NCBI GenBank assembly: GCA_013339765.2
Contig: CM023456.1
Span: 88,176,797-88,240,796, forward strand
Origin: Haemaphysalis longicornis
Taxonomy: Eukaryota > Arthropoda > Arachnida > Ixodida > Ixodidae
Direction of reading: 5' to 3'
Length of the DNA: 64,000 bases
In this document: piece after piece, positions 10,330-20,470 of the stretch
How the letters are laid out: each line of letters starts with the position of its first letter
Position numbering within the stretch: position 1 is the first letter of the stretch
Made by a program: the position numbers and the translations under genes
Notes under the pieces: model-generated
Seen by the model: the letters and a program-made list of their open reading frames with translations, nothing else
Database searches by the model: none
What the model was told of the DNA's origin: nothing

Positions 10330-12414
10330 AACTATTCGCTGGCAACCCGTTCGGTCTCGTTCGCATGGTTTGCGAGCGCGTGTGGTTTCATTCCGGTTTA
10401 CGGAACACTCCGGAGTTAGCAATGCACTCTGTAATGTTCATGCGTCGGTCGGTATCATGCCGTCGAATTTTAAATAGCGACGTGCAAATTCATATCAATG
10501 CAGAATAAACATTTAACTCATCGCGTGAACCCACATTTCACTTTCGTGCTTTACTCATTCTTTATTAAGAGCAATCAAGCAGATTTTTTTTTAAGTGGAC
10601 AACTGATCCCTGATGGTTCTTTCCCTTACGCGATTAAGTAGATACTACAGGCTTCGCATCGCCTAAACAAAACTTGAAATACTTCCTCGCAAATTTTTGT
10701 TCAATTATTGTTTTTATGCATTGCCTTTCCTTAGGTCCACTACTTTCTACTCGCTTCTTCTTTCGTTTGATTTCTAGCCACCATGTTGACCCTGAGCCTT
10801 CCTCGTGTACATTCTTTTTGGTGTTTCTTCGTTTTACCATCCGTTAGGCGTCTCTGTGTGGCAGACTGCCGCCACCTTACTGTTTCCGTTTAAATAAACG
10901 TTCTCAAAGTCTGCGGACATACAAAAACGGAGAATGTAGCGTTTTTGCAGCAGTCGCGCAGAAGACAACAAAACACGCTTATACAAACAGTGTACTTTAT
11001 CTTTCATCCCATTTTCGCACATCAACCTTTTCTGGGCTGGTCTATTCTCTTTTTACCAAGAAAAATAACCCCTTTCCTGCGTGAACACACGATGTGTGGA
11101 TCATCTAACTGTTTATTTTGTTCGAGGAAGCGCGAAGAGGAAGCTCAGAAAAAGTGGAGTCGCCGACTACAATACCTCGCCGCCCTCCTTCTCATCAAGG
11201 AGTGATTTGTTTCCGGGTTTTTTTATTCGTTCATTCGTGAGAAATTCCATTACAAGTGTGTCACAGGATGTTGTGCCAATTGCGGAACGTTGTTTGATTT
11301 CAAACAGTTTGTTGTGTTTTGCAGAGTAACACCTGTTAGATTGGTTGATAATTGTTTCCCCTTCCCGCATTTGTTCCCGCGGGTTTGATCTGTTTTTGTT
11401 GTGGGAACCAACTCTCTGGCACGTCTCTTGCATTTCCAGGAAAAACTATCCGTTCTTTGTCATAGAGGGAAACGAAAGGAAGAGTAATCAAGAAACTCGT
11501 TTGCCACAGACAGAAACGAAAGAGTAGTCACAAAATTTATTGCAGGTGCTTTTGAACAAAAAAAAATCAGTATCGTCTTCCGCTCTCATCCGCTTTTGCT
11601 GTCCTAGTTTTTGTCAAAGCGGTCATTGTGATGCCCTCTTCGTTCTGGGTCACATTACCTGCAGGACGACGGTTCATGGTTGCTGTAAAATCAGAAGTGT
11701 ACTGTCTCTCCGTAGCAGATAGAGTGTAGCGAATGCATATTTACCGTTCGCATAGGCAAAGATAAGCAAATGGCGACCATTTAATGTTCACAGAAAAAAG
11801 CAAGAGATCGGCGAAGACAATGGTGTTTACGCTTTGTCCATTCGTGAAGCTCGCGAACATGAATAAGCCTGCATATGCGCGCTGCCAACGCAAATACGAC
11901 CAATATATTAAGCGGAACTGGAGTGACATACAAGTTGTGCCTGTCTGAAAACTGCTTGTTTTACGTCTTACGTCTCCCCCAATCATGACATGAGTGCGGT
12001 GGGGGAGGGGGGCGCGTTGGCACCTGACATGGAGCTGACATCCCGTGGGAGGGGCGGGGGAGGGTTCATCTGATATGCACAGAAAGTAACGGTTGTCAGA
12101 AGGCTTTGCTTGCTTTTCGTTAAATCCTAGCTAATGTACTGTCTTATGTTATGGCTTATATAGTGTCTTATGGACTGGCTTTTGTTAAACCCTATCTTAT
12201 GTACTGGCTTCATTCAACTATTACATCCCAGTAATTATATTTTGTAGTGAAGGTGAAATTCACAAAGCGGGAAATTTAGCCCCTTTTTTACTTTCTATAT
12301 GCGTCAAAACAGTCCTATAAGCTCTAGAGCACTTTGTTTCTAAAGCTGCGCGGCAGAGGCCACGCATACGCCGTAAGAAGTGTACGTTAGGCTTGTTTTT
12401 GCGCGAACATACAC
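10330..12414. other. Unassigned sequence
   Basis: No supported gene or repeat. Frames of up to 97 aa exist but are motif-free and often mirrored on the opposite strand. A G-rich stretch (about 12001-12064) adds local strand asymmetry. Confidence 0.5.
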
Positions 12415-12424
12415 AATTAGTGGT

Positions 12425-12497
12425 ACAGTGATGTGGTAGAGCTATAGCATCCGCCTCTCTTTGAGAAGGACCATGGTTCGAATCCCGGTGCCGGACA
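12425..12497 (+). other. tRNA-like head of an RTE-type element
   Basis: The sequence has an A-box-like GTGGTAGAGC and a perfect B-box GGTTCGAATCC, then CCGGTGCCGGA as a tRNA 3' acceptor half. The 5' half is degraded (no matching TCCGGCAC strand), and the anticodon arm is not canonical, so it is not a working tRNA gene. It runs without a visible break into the leader of the RTE-like coding remnant that starts at 12790, suggesting an internal Pol III-type promoter or a SINE fused to it. Confidence 0.5.
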
Positions 12498-12789
12498 ATT
12501 CCCACAGGATTCAGAAAATCCGCGTTTTGATGGAATTTCAGAATGAGGCTTGGGGTGCGGCATTACCCTGGCGACCATTGCCGGTAACGCACTCTCTTAC
12601 CAGGGCAGAATTGGCCATTTTGGTGTAGTAATGGCAACAAACTCCCATGAATATGCCAATTAACCCACGGCACCCTTCTCCAGTGGCTGCCGAAGCAACT
12701 GACCACGGCGGCAGTTAGACCTGTGACGCAGCACAGGGTGCTAAGAACCCCTGTAGCCGGACAGACCGCCATGGAATCTGAACCTGGCA
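12498..12789 (+). other. 5' leader of RTE-like element
   Basis: GC-moderate non-coding leader between the tRNA-like head and the endonuclease frame. Ends with ATGGAATCTGAACCTGGC immediately ahead of the first recognisable endonuclease residues. No repeat boundary is visible at either end, so I treat it as part of the same element. Confidence 0.4.
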
Positions 12790-13119
12790 ACGTTTAACAC
12801 GAGAACTCTATCTAGCGAAGCGAGCCTAGAGGTGTTGTTCGAGGAATAAGAGGGCATTAAATGAGATGTAACAGGGCTTAGTGAGGTTAGGAGGACAGGT
12901 GAAGCCTTTCCGGTGCTGAAAAATGGACACGTCCTATGTTATTGTGGTCCAGTAAAGAGAAGAGATCTGGGAGTGGGATTTCTAGTCAATCAAAGCATAG
13001 CTGGCAACATAGACGAATACTATAGCATTAACAAAAGTGTGGCCGGTCTTGTAATTAGGCCTTATAGCAGGTACAAACTTAAGGTGGTACAGGGCTACGT
13101 GCCTACATCCAGCCACGAC
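12790..13119 (+). pseudogene. RTE-like non-LTR endonuclease, N-terminal fragment
   Basis: One frame with only two stops (TAA and TGA near 12850-12865) reads as the start of an apurinic-type endonuclease of the RTE group: TFNTRTLSSEA, then LSEVRRTGEAF containing the conserved glutamate, then DLGVGFLVNQSIAGN, VAGLVI and YKLKVVQGYVPTSSHD. This domain nicks target DNA for reverse transcription. Homology stops at about 13119, well before the catalytic D/N and H motifs, so the copy is truncated at the 3' side. That is unusual, since most non-LTR copies lose their 5' end. The open frame from the ATG at 12913 continues to 13260, but its last part is unrelated sequence. Confidence 0.75.
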
Positions 13120-13637
13120 GTCCATATAAGGCATGACGAACCACTGGCTGCAACACCATCCCCGCAGTTTTACAGGATGACGCATAGAGAACACTTGCGT
13201 AGTCCAAACGCAACCTACAGGGATTGTAAAACTTCAGAGCAGAAGTTATTTGTTCCGTAGTAGTGATGTGAAAGAACCTTCAGAATATTTATTGGATTAA
13301 GGTATTTTCGTTCTAGGTCCTTCATTTGTCTAATGCATCTCAACTCTTTATCAAGTACCCTGAAAAAAATATTCTTTTTTCATGCGAACTGAAACACCAC
13401 GAATGTTAAGATCGCTATAAGGCCAAACACCGCACGTCTTCTAAAACTCAACCCAGGTTTTTTTTTCTGGAGTGAGGTCAAAACCATTCCTGTCTGCCCA
13501 GCCAGAACGTTGTGACACCAGGTAAAACAAGCATTCGTGAATTGACGAACCACAAGGTTAAAAGGCCGTTTGCAAATCATCCACGTTCATAGGGTATGAA
13601 TTCGTGCTGGTAGTGGTTTTCCAAAAGAGGTCATCTT

Positions 13638-14010
13638 TCCTGTCAACAAAATGCAGTTTTTAAGTTCACTTTGTATCGCATTTATTCTGAAAAGAGCTGA
13701 TCCAACTCACAGTAGAAAAGCTCGAATGTAAAAGCAGTAGTCCACCGTGTTTAGCATGTTGCTCGAAGATTTGGGCCGTCAAAGATTGCCACAGGGCCAA
13801 CCAGTGTCATGGGCTTTTTTGATATAGAAGGGTACTAGGAAGAAGCACTGCTTTTGAAGGACTGCATCCTTTCTATACAATTGTAGTGCACCAGTACATC
13901 TTTCAATGATCGACCAGCCCGAAATCTTGCCTAAAAGCCATCAAAAAACCATTTTGCTCTAAAGTATCGGGCTGCCTTCTTTATCATGGTCTCATGGTAT
14001 CTTTCGTGGC
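13638..14010 (-). pseudogene. Non-LTR reverse transcriptase fragment
   Basis: Three minus-strand frames give consecutive RT blocks: ETMIKKAARYF with FRAGRSLKDVLVH (the fingers motif, matching the usual GFRxGRST block), then CFFLVPFYIKKAHDTGWPCG (motif A, where LDIKKAYDTVW is usual and the catalytic aspartate of HDT is present), then FYIRAFLL, VGSAL and NCILLTG (motif B approach). Frameshifts and stops break it throughout, so it is dead. Motif A wording fits Jockey/CR1/R1-type elements better than the I-like copies elsewhere in the window. The palm motif C was not found downstream. Confidence 0.65.
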
Positions 14011-14304
14011 CCGATCCAATAACCTACAGAACTGATACATTCGCATCGGGTCACTCAGCATTTCCTGCTCTCGCCCTCGTTTTTGTTGGGTATGCACTTT
14101 GATCTTGATTCAGTTTTTATTGAAGAAAGCTTATTGTTCGGTCATTCTTCTTTAAAAAGGGGGTTTTGATTTGTATTGTACAGGTCTAGAAGTGTTTCAA
14201 GGATGTCTGCTGGAATTATTGCCTCTCTGTGTATGTAAGGTTGTCTGCTTCCGTAGCTGAAGGCTTCCCTGAAGTGGCAGCACTGGTAAGCTAATCAACT
14301 GAAT

Positions 14305-15024
14305 GTGTGTAAACGTATTCGATGGCTGATTAACCAGGCAAGGCTTAGCGTAATATCCTACATTTTCTATGAATGGTTGAAATTCTTAACATGTGTGAAG
14401 ATTGTGTTACTGAGGAGCCGGGGACGTTTTATTGAATTACTCCGAATTGGTTTTAATTTGTCCTCAGCCGAAGAAGTTAGAATTGCCGTAGCCTACACTA
14501 ATTGCGAAAAATATACAGTTATCCTCACTGACTCTCAGTCTGCGTTCCGCACTTTCCTGTTCGGATGAATAGCTTCACAAGCATTGACTTGTCTAAAAAA
14601 CTTAACCCACCTCTAGAACTACAGATTATCTGGTCACCTGGCAAGAATATCTCAAAGAAATGAGTCGGCACACGCCACTGCCCGCGTTATGCACACCGGG
14701 CAGTTTCCCAAGAGGGGGTAAACTAAAAAGTTGAGGACATCCTCAAGCCCGTGCCCCTGGGAGACTACACCGACATACTGGCCCACTAACGGCACAAGGA
14801 CAACAATGCTGAGCCCCCCAACCACTGCTATCCACAACCGAAGGCAACACATTCCGACAACTGAAAACAAACCCTTACCACCACAATATCCTACTGCATG
14901 CCATGTACCCCACCCTCCATTCCACCGCTTGCAAATACTGCCCCCACACTGGCGCGCTAGACGATCTTTTGGGAGGGTGTCAACAAACCCCGTCCCTGAT
15001 TCCTAATCCCCAAACCACACACGA
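14305..15024 (+). pseudogene. I-like non-LTR ORF2: RNase H and C-terminus
   Basis: The frame at 14305-14568 contains AEEVRIAVAY and VILTDSQSAF, the second and third RNase H motifs. After a frameshift RNESAHATARVMH (about 14648-14695) gives the fourth, histidine-containing motif. From about 14835 another frame reads EGNTFRQLKTNPYHH, LLHAMYPTLHSTA, then the zinc-knuckle CKYCPHTGALDDLLGGC and NPQTTHE before a stop. The order matches the C-terminal third of I-clade ORF2. RT and endonuclease are absent, so this is a 5'-truncated relic. A C tract follows at 15060-15074. Confidence 0.8.
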
Positions 15025-15059
15025 GCCATAGTGTAGTACAGCTGCCCAGCGCCAACCTA

Positions 15060-15270
15060 CCCCCCCCCCCCCCACTTAGACTTCTGCAGAGGGTCCGGGT
15101 AGACAGCGGAGACCAGGGTATCTCGCACTGAAGACACCCCTCCACTAGGCATTTGGCCAGACATAAGTGCCTGATGCTCGCATCAGCAGTTTTCTCCACA
15201 TCCTCCTTCGCCTCGTCCTCTTCCGACTCTTCGTCCAGCTCAACACTGCATTAGTTGCTTCCTCTTGAGA
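15060..15270. other. Poly-C tract and unassigned spacer
   Basis: A 15-base C run (15060-15074) is followed by sequence that may be the 3' flank of the preceding I-like element. No domain was recognised. The last 13 bases before the SINE form its upstream target-site duplication. Confidence 0.4.
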
Positions 15271-15479
15271 AGTTGTCTTCGCGATTCCCGGCCGCGGAGG
15301 CAGCTTTTCGATGCAGGTGAAAAGCAAGAACACCCGTGTGTACGAGATTTCGGCGCACGTTAAAGATCCCCAGGTGGTCAAAATTATTTCGGAGCCCTCC
15401 ACTACGGCGCGCCTCATCGCCTGCGCTGCGTCGGCGCGTTAAACCCTACAATCAATCCAATAAAAGAGTTGTCTTCGCG
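15271..15479 (+). repeat. tRNA-derived SINE, copy 2, with target-site duplication
   Basis: The SINE body (15284-15466) is flanked by a perfect 13-bp direct repeat, AGTTGTCTTCGCG, at 15271-15283 and 15467-15479. The copy starts at ATTCCCGGCCGCGG, inside the B-box, so the tRNA-like head is almost wholly missing. It ends in AAACCCTACAATCAATCC plus a few A residues. Truncation with an intact duplication shows insertion by target-primed reverse transcription that stopped early, not later erosion. Confidence 0.93.
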
Positions 15480-15496
15480 TTTGCAAAATATAAAAG

Positions 15497-15663
15497 TGTA
15501 GCGGCATCAGTACTGCAGATGATGACGCAGACGGAACACGATCGCCTCCGCGCTGCTGGGCTGCACTCTATGGGCTCTCTCTGATTCTCTGGCCCATGTA
15601 TTCGTCCCCACGCAACTGTAAATAAATGTACGCTCTGCCGCACCGTCACATCGGCCGCCTACA
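15497..15663 (+). mobile_element. 5' LTR of degenerate Gypsy-type element
   Basis: A 167-bp block begins TGTAG and ends CTACA (terminal inverted pentamers). It has an AATAAA-type signal (GTAAATAAATG near 15617) about 40 bp before its end. It is followed at about 15668 by TGGGGACCCGGACG, a primer-binding-site-like sequence starting with TGG as tRNA 3' ends require. Its central part (GATGATGACGCAGACGGAAC and the following 60 bp) recurs at 18200-18275. Confidence 0.8.
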
Positions 15664-15960
15664 TAATTGGGGACCCGGACGTCAGCAGTATGAGCGTCGC
15701 TTCGTCTACAATCTGCTCCCCTACCCGGCCTTCGAGCACCGTCATCCCGGAGCCTGGTTCCGTGACATGGTGGCGCACATTGACTACGGTGCATCGACTC
15801 GCAGGCTGAGCGGTACCGAATTGGCACAGCGTTGCTTCCAAAAGACCTGCGCGTAGATATCATCGAATACAGTTAGCGACCCTACGACGACCTTGAGATC
15901 CTTGTCATGGCGGGTGTTGGCATGAGCCCTGCTTGCCTTCACGACTCGGCATGCTCTACC
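15664..15960 (+). pseudogene. Gypsy-type gag, N-terminal remnant
   Basis: Directly after the primer-binding site two frames together give a gag-like capsid start: LLPYPAFEHRHPGAWFRD in one, then QAERYRIGTALLPKDLRVDI and RPYDDLEI in the next. The signature (PF, GAWF, RYR, LP, PYDDL) matches the capsid N-terminal domain of Gypsy/Mag-type gag proteins, which package element RNA. A frameshift and a TAG break it, so no complete protein is encoded. Confidence 0.7.
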
Positions 15961-16229
15961 CCGCTGCCTCATCGCACGCCAATCTTTGGAACGAACAGTG
16001 CGTTAAACTGCTCGCAGTATTCCCAGTGTCCTTGCGACGAGCCTATGGCTGGAGCACGGCGCTATGTTACATCACCACGCGGCTTCAGTGAATGTCGGTC
16101 GTCAATCTTGACCCCCTCCACGCTGCCTGCACACAACCACTTGACTCCCGGCAAGCTGACACTCTCGCTTAGTACGGCGGCTTTGCCACCTCCCCCGCCG
16201 CTCTTGCCCAAGAACCCCACCGTGTGGGT

Positions 16230-16560
16230 TTGCTAGATGGAGTGTTTCTTCGTCCTCTATTGTGTCACATTGCAGGAGCACCGCTACTTTCTGATCTATC
16301 AGCTGCTTCCCTCCATCCTGGCCTCCATCTTACCGGAACCTGGAGCGCGCCCTTACGAGGAGCTTAGGGCCTTTCTCCGAGGGCGGTCCAGTCGGTTCCC
16401 GAAGCGATCTCCGCCAGCCACTGAGCCTTACTCCACGGATGTCCCGGCCTTGCTGCCTCGCACCAGCCTACTTACCAGCCACAGCGTTCACGTGCAGCAA
16501 CGATGCCATGACAACGATGACCCCATCATGCCTCACGGACCACAGCGATGCGGTAAGATG
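16230..16560 (+). pseudogene. Second gag-like capsid remnant
   Basis: The frame 16237-16563 contains EHRYFLIYQLLPSILA and ARPYEELRAFLRGRSS, again the capsid block with a L..LP core and PYE.L motif. It may be the continuation of the same gag after an insertion or duplication, or a second element. The proline- and serine-rich part after residue 50 resembles a gag linker. The frame stops at 16561. Confidence 0.45.
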
Positions 16561-17540
16561 TAGAGGAGATGGTGCCCCCCCCCCCCCTGCAGCAGTCTGT
16601 CAACCACCGCAGCTGCGCTGTCTCCTCGCCCTACTGAACCACCGGGGTGGCGTTTGAGGCAACAGGATTTGCCACTTTTTGGGCAAACAACTCCCGGGGA
16701 CATGGGCGCCACTTTGGCACCTAGAACACCGTGCTCGGACACATGTCTTGAGGTGCCAGTCCACGACGCTGTTGTCTCACGCATTTCCACCAGCTGCGAG
16801 GCAGCTGCAGCGACCAGTTCATTGAAGTCGTCACGCGATATACTTTCGTCTCCTGACACCACCCCTCGGTTAGAGGCCAAGTGCAGCGCACCGCAGCGAT
16901 TGCAGAAGGCCGCTGGTCAGACGCTCATCGTGGCACCCAACAGTTACCATCCTGCGGGGTTACAGATAACCGATCGGTCTCGAAAACGAGCGTGACGCGT
17001 TCGGTTGACTTGTGCTCGCCATTATCAGCGAACCGCCGCAGCTGATGGGCTTGCGCGTGCACCGCGGGGGCTGATCACAACTCGCCCCATCAAACGGCAA
17101 ACGCGACACGTCAACTTTCCATCCCGAGCGCATCCGCGGGAGTTTCGCGCTGCACCAGGTGCAAAGAATGCTCTCCCAAGAAAAGCACCTCCAGCGCCGA
17201 TAGCACGCGCCAACAACCCCTCTGGCGGCGTGTGTCACAGGCTGGGGTATGGCGGGCTTGCAACGCCCCCACTAGCTTTGCCATTACGGTCTCTGGACCA
17301 GCTGCACCCCAGCCGCCTCTGCAAGCTACGTGCCACAATGAGTCTGCCGTGCTTCGCAAGCGCTCTACCTCGCTTGACAGCATGTTTAATTACTCCTCCT
17401 GCACTTCTGTCAGCCCGTTTCCGCCAGCGACCACAAAGGAATTCCCAGTGCAAGCCCCCCGAAGCTACTAGCTGCCCCGGGCGCGCTCCTTCAACGCCGA
17501 CCTGGACGGTCCCTCTTTCGATCACTACAGTTTGATCTTG
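16561..17540 (+). pseudogene. Degenerate gag end / protease region of Gypsy-type element
   Basis: GC-rich, with a 13-base C run at 16575-16587. A frame ending in AGLQITDRSRKRA at about 16995 is followed by frame-shifted sequence that resembles the start of a retropepsin region, where ITDRS normally precedes the VDTGAEVS active site. The DTG motif itself is not legible. The several long overlapping frames to 17535 on both strands have no other recognisable domain. RT, RNase H and integrase do not appear before the 3' LTR fragment, so pol is essentially deleted. Confidence 0.35.
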
Positions 17541-17654
17541 GACGGCCCACCGAACTTTTTAAATGCAGAGCATTTCAGTAACTCACGATGTCACCCGCGT
17601 TGCCCGTCGTAGTCCGCACCGTCGTTGTCCGCACCCCTCCCCCTACACTATATA

Positions 17655-17745
17655 AAAGAAAATACTATCCGGCGCCTGGTTTCGATCCCTCGACCCTGCG
17701 GGCGGAACGCAATGTACATGGTGCTTTACCCACTCCGCCACAAAG
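17655..17745 (-). other. tRNA-like sequence (probable SINE head or tRNA relic)
   Basis: Read on the minus strand, TGGCGGAGTGGGTAAAGC matches a Pol III A-box. About 45 bases later GGGATCGAAACC is a degraded B-box. GGCGCCGG follows, where an acceptor 3' half would lie. The B-box has lost its TTC, and no clean cloverleaf forms, so it is unlikely to be functional. It lies inside the Gypsy-type element, implying a later insertion. Confidence 0.4.
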
Positions 17746-18152
17746 TCGACACAGAATGAGACGCTACGAACGCGCCTTATATCGTTGACTCATTCAAATT
17801 ACTACTGACGAGCGCTCTCTCGTCAGAAGTTGCCACAAGTGCAACAACATTAACGTAACGCAAGCTACTTAACGTCGTGCGCCCCCGGAAATGCTCTGCA
17901 TTTGATCGTGCCCCTCGCGAGGGGGATGTTTTTCAACGAAAGCACTTGCAGGCGCGACAGAGCCACGTACAGTCTATTGTGACCATGGACACACATTTGT
18001 ACATAGTGCTACACCGCATCCGCCTCTTCATAATTCATTTTTTTCCGAATTACGTGTACCAAGCTCCTTCTCCCGCTCTTTAATTCCATTTTTCGCGCCC
18101 TTTCATAGAACCCGTTATTTTCACAACGCATTGCGCGTTAGGCTCTGAGCCC

Positions 18153-18285
18153 TGTACCGGCATCATCATCGTCAGCGCCCGCGCCCCATCATCATCAGTA
18201 ATGCACATGATGACGCAGACAGAACACGATGGCCTCGCCGCTGCTCGGCCGCACTTTACGGTGCTCTCCGATTCTCGGCTCCGAC
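18153..18285 (+). mobile_element. 3' LTR fragment of Gypsy-type element
   Basis: TGTACCGGCATCATCATCG at 18153 matches the start of the 15497 LTR. GATGATGACGCAGACAGAAC and CCGCTGCTCGGCCGCACT match its middle. Relative to the 5' LTR this copy has an extra CATCATCATC-rich segment of about 35 bp. It loses similarity after about 18275, where a Tigger-like remnant begins, so the U5 end is missing and no terminal duplication can be tested. Confidence 0.7.
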
Positions 18286-18688
18286 TCCTCCTCTTGATCG
18301 CACACCGTCGCAGCAATGCTCTCCGCTGCGTTCAAGAAAGTCGCAACATCCCTTCTGATGTGCACATACTCATCACAGCCTAGTGGGATTTCCTCTAAAG
18401 CAAGCTGTTCTATTACCTCGTGCCTTCTCAATGGCTTCTTGACTATCCCATTTAGGCACATCCGGCAAGTCAGATGTCTGCTCACTCGAAAAAAATTCCT
18501 GAATACCAGAATCAATTTGCTGTAGTGTTAGCAGCCAGCTGCATTCAGGCATCGTCAATAACGTGAATAGTGCCAAGAACGTCTATTTTGTAGTCTTTAT
18601 TCTGTGTAATGCACACCGGCATCTTCTGCAAAATACTTTTGAGGAAGCGGGCTTTTAGGGCTTGAATAACCGTTGATTCATAGGCTAC
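18286..18688 (-). pseudogene. Tigger-like (pogo) transposase, C-terminal remnant
   Basis: From 18688 downward the minus strand reads YESTVIQALKARFL, ITQNKDYKIDVLGTIHVIDDA in one frame. A TGA follows where tryptophan is usual (IDDAW), then MQLAANTTAN, then in other frames SSEQTSDLPDVPKWDS, QEAIEKARG and CDEYVHIRRDVA. This order is typical of the region after the DDE catalytic core in Tigger/pogo transposases (alanine-W-x-x-V and C-F-R-H-S-G-F blocks). The catalytic domain and terminal inverted repeats are absent, and several stops are present. It lies directly against the truncated LTR, on the opposite strand. Confidence 0.75.
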
Positions 18689-20469
18689 AACATTGCCAAC
18701 TAGCGAGACTAACTAATTGTAACATTTAGAAGCTTGCGAGGCCAACGAGGCTAAAAAAAAGAAACAGCCGGAAACAGGCAAAGCTGATGCTCATGGGAAT
18801 GGGCGTGACAAGGTCTTTCCTTTTCGGTTTCATTTACACGGTGACGCGTAAATTGTAGTTCCGATTACAGAAAGATTTTTTTGTTACCTGAATACAAAAC
18901 CAACGAAAGTACAAGCTACTGTTCCGCTTGAGTGGAAATACGGTTTAAGCGATTTCTGTTTATCAAGATTCTACTGTGTATATAACTAAAATTACATTAT
19001 GATGACCATGTTATTTTTGTAAGATTTTGTGTAGCTAGATTATGATCTCCGGCGCCAGTCAGGGTAGGGGACAGCTGGCATCCCCTTACGCAGGCCGCAT
19101 GAGGGAATGAGCTACATCAAAATAAATAGCGTGCATTGCAAAAACACACACCGCAAAAAATGAGGTTTATATCAAACTTGTTTGCAGCCTATTTGCATTC
19201 GCCAAACAACTTTGGATGAACAGAAAATGCAGTGAGTAGCCTTGTACTAGGTATAGCCTTGCCGGATATTGTTATAAAAGTTGTGATCTTCCGAGTAGCA
19301 TACAGAACATTGCGCTTTCTGGGACTATAAGTTTGAAAACGCCTCTGCAGATATATAAGGGTTGTACGAGAAGAATGACACGTGAATCAGACAACCGATA
19401 GGAGAAATAGTTGCTGTGAATTCCCGTTAAATATATCGTTTCATTCTTCACGCAAATTGCAGGGGATGGTACAATACGATTTTTTTTCTGGAAGAGGGCA
19501 TGTTGATGTTAGGACACAAGTAACTCTATTCGTAAACCGGAAGAAATTGTTGCCATGCTTGCACTGTTTGCTTTTTTGTGTATATCTATGGCAAGCTATA
19601 AAAAATATTCGGTGTTTTATTACAAGCCTCAAAGTTACAAAAACGAAATAAACTTAGAAGCGCCCCTTTCCAGACCCCCGACTAAAGTCAAAATTGCGAT
19701 GTATTCCGTGACGAAATCTCTGTTTAATGCCAGATTGTTTTTCCTATACGAAAAACTGCGACAGCTGCACTGACTATTGAAAGAGCGTCTGATAAATTAG
19801 CTTTACCAGTGTATAAGCTGTTGACAAAGACCAGTAAAAAAGTTTCAGGGAAGGATGATTGCAACAAGTACCTTGAATGTACCATATACGTCTGTTAGGA
19901 GTATTTAAAAATTGGAAACTTCTTTACATAGGTTGAAGCGCGCCCTTCCGTCTTCATTCTAGAGAAGTACAAAACCCCTGTTCTATTGACTCAACCTTAG
20001 TGGCGAATGCGTGTAAAAATATGCCAGACAAGCGCTGTCAGGGAATGCGCTGACCAAACCCCAAAGAAATGGTTTGGTCATCATGAGTACATTTAAACAG
20101 GCCCTCTTCGCTACCCCATTACGTAAGGCTGATTCAGAAATAGCTGGGAGCTTCGAATTGTAGCTTTACGTTTTTTTTGCTTTCAGGACGCTTTCAAAGG
20201 GGCTGTGAGGACAAAATAGAAGTTTGATTCAATAGAAAGACTGTTTTGTCCGAATTACAATAATACTAATTTCATCGCAAACTCCGGACACTAATGCAGC
20301 TATTGAAGCAAACTTGTAAAGCAGTAGCTACTTCCTACCCACTTGGTGGCAACATTTCTATTCCGTCGCATAATCTTGTTTGTGCGATTGGCGGCTGACC
20401 AACTATCCCATAACAAGGGCGCATAGCTGGGCGATTGTATTGGGGCATCGAGTTTCGCGCACTCGCACC
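18689..20469. other. Unassigned AT-rich sequence
   Basis: No gene, domain or repeat structure recognised. The opposing 89-aa and 63-aa frames near 19400-19650 overlap and look like chance. Confidence 0.5.
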
Positions 20470-20470
20470 T

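Noticed and set aside
12425..12497. Functional tRNA gene
   Set aside because: B-box is perfect, but the 5' acceptor strand and anticodon arm are not formable.
15507..15863. 118-aa minus-strand frame
   Set aside because: Antisense shadow of the 5' LTR and gag remnant.
17005..17535. 176-aa plus-strand frame
   Set aside because: GC-rich region with open frames on both strands; lies in the decayed Gypsy interior and lacks a readable domain.
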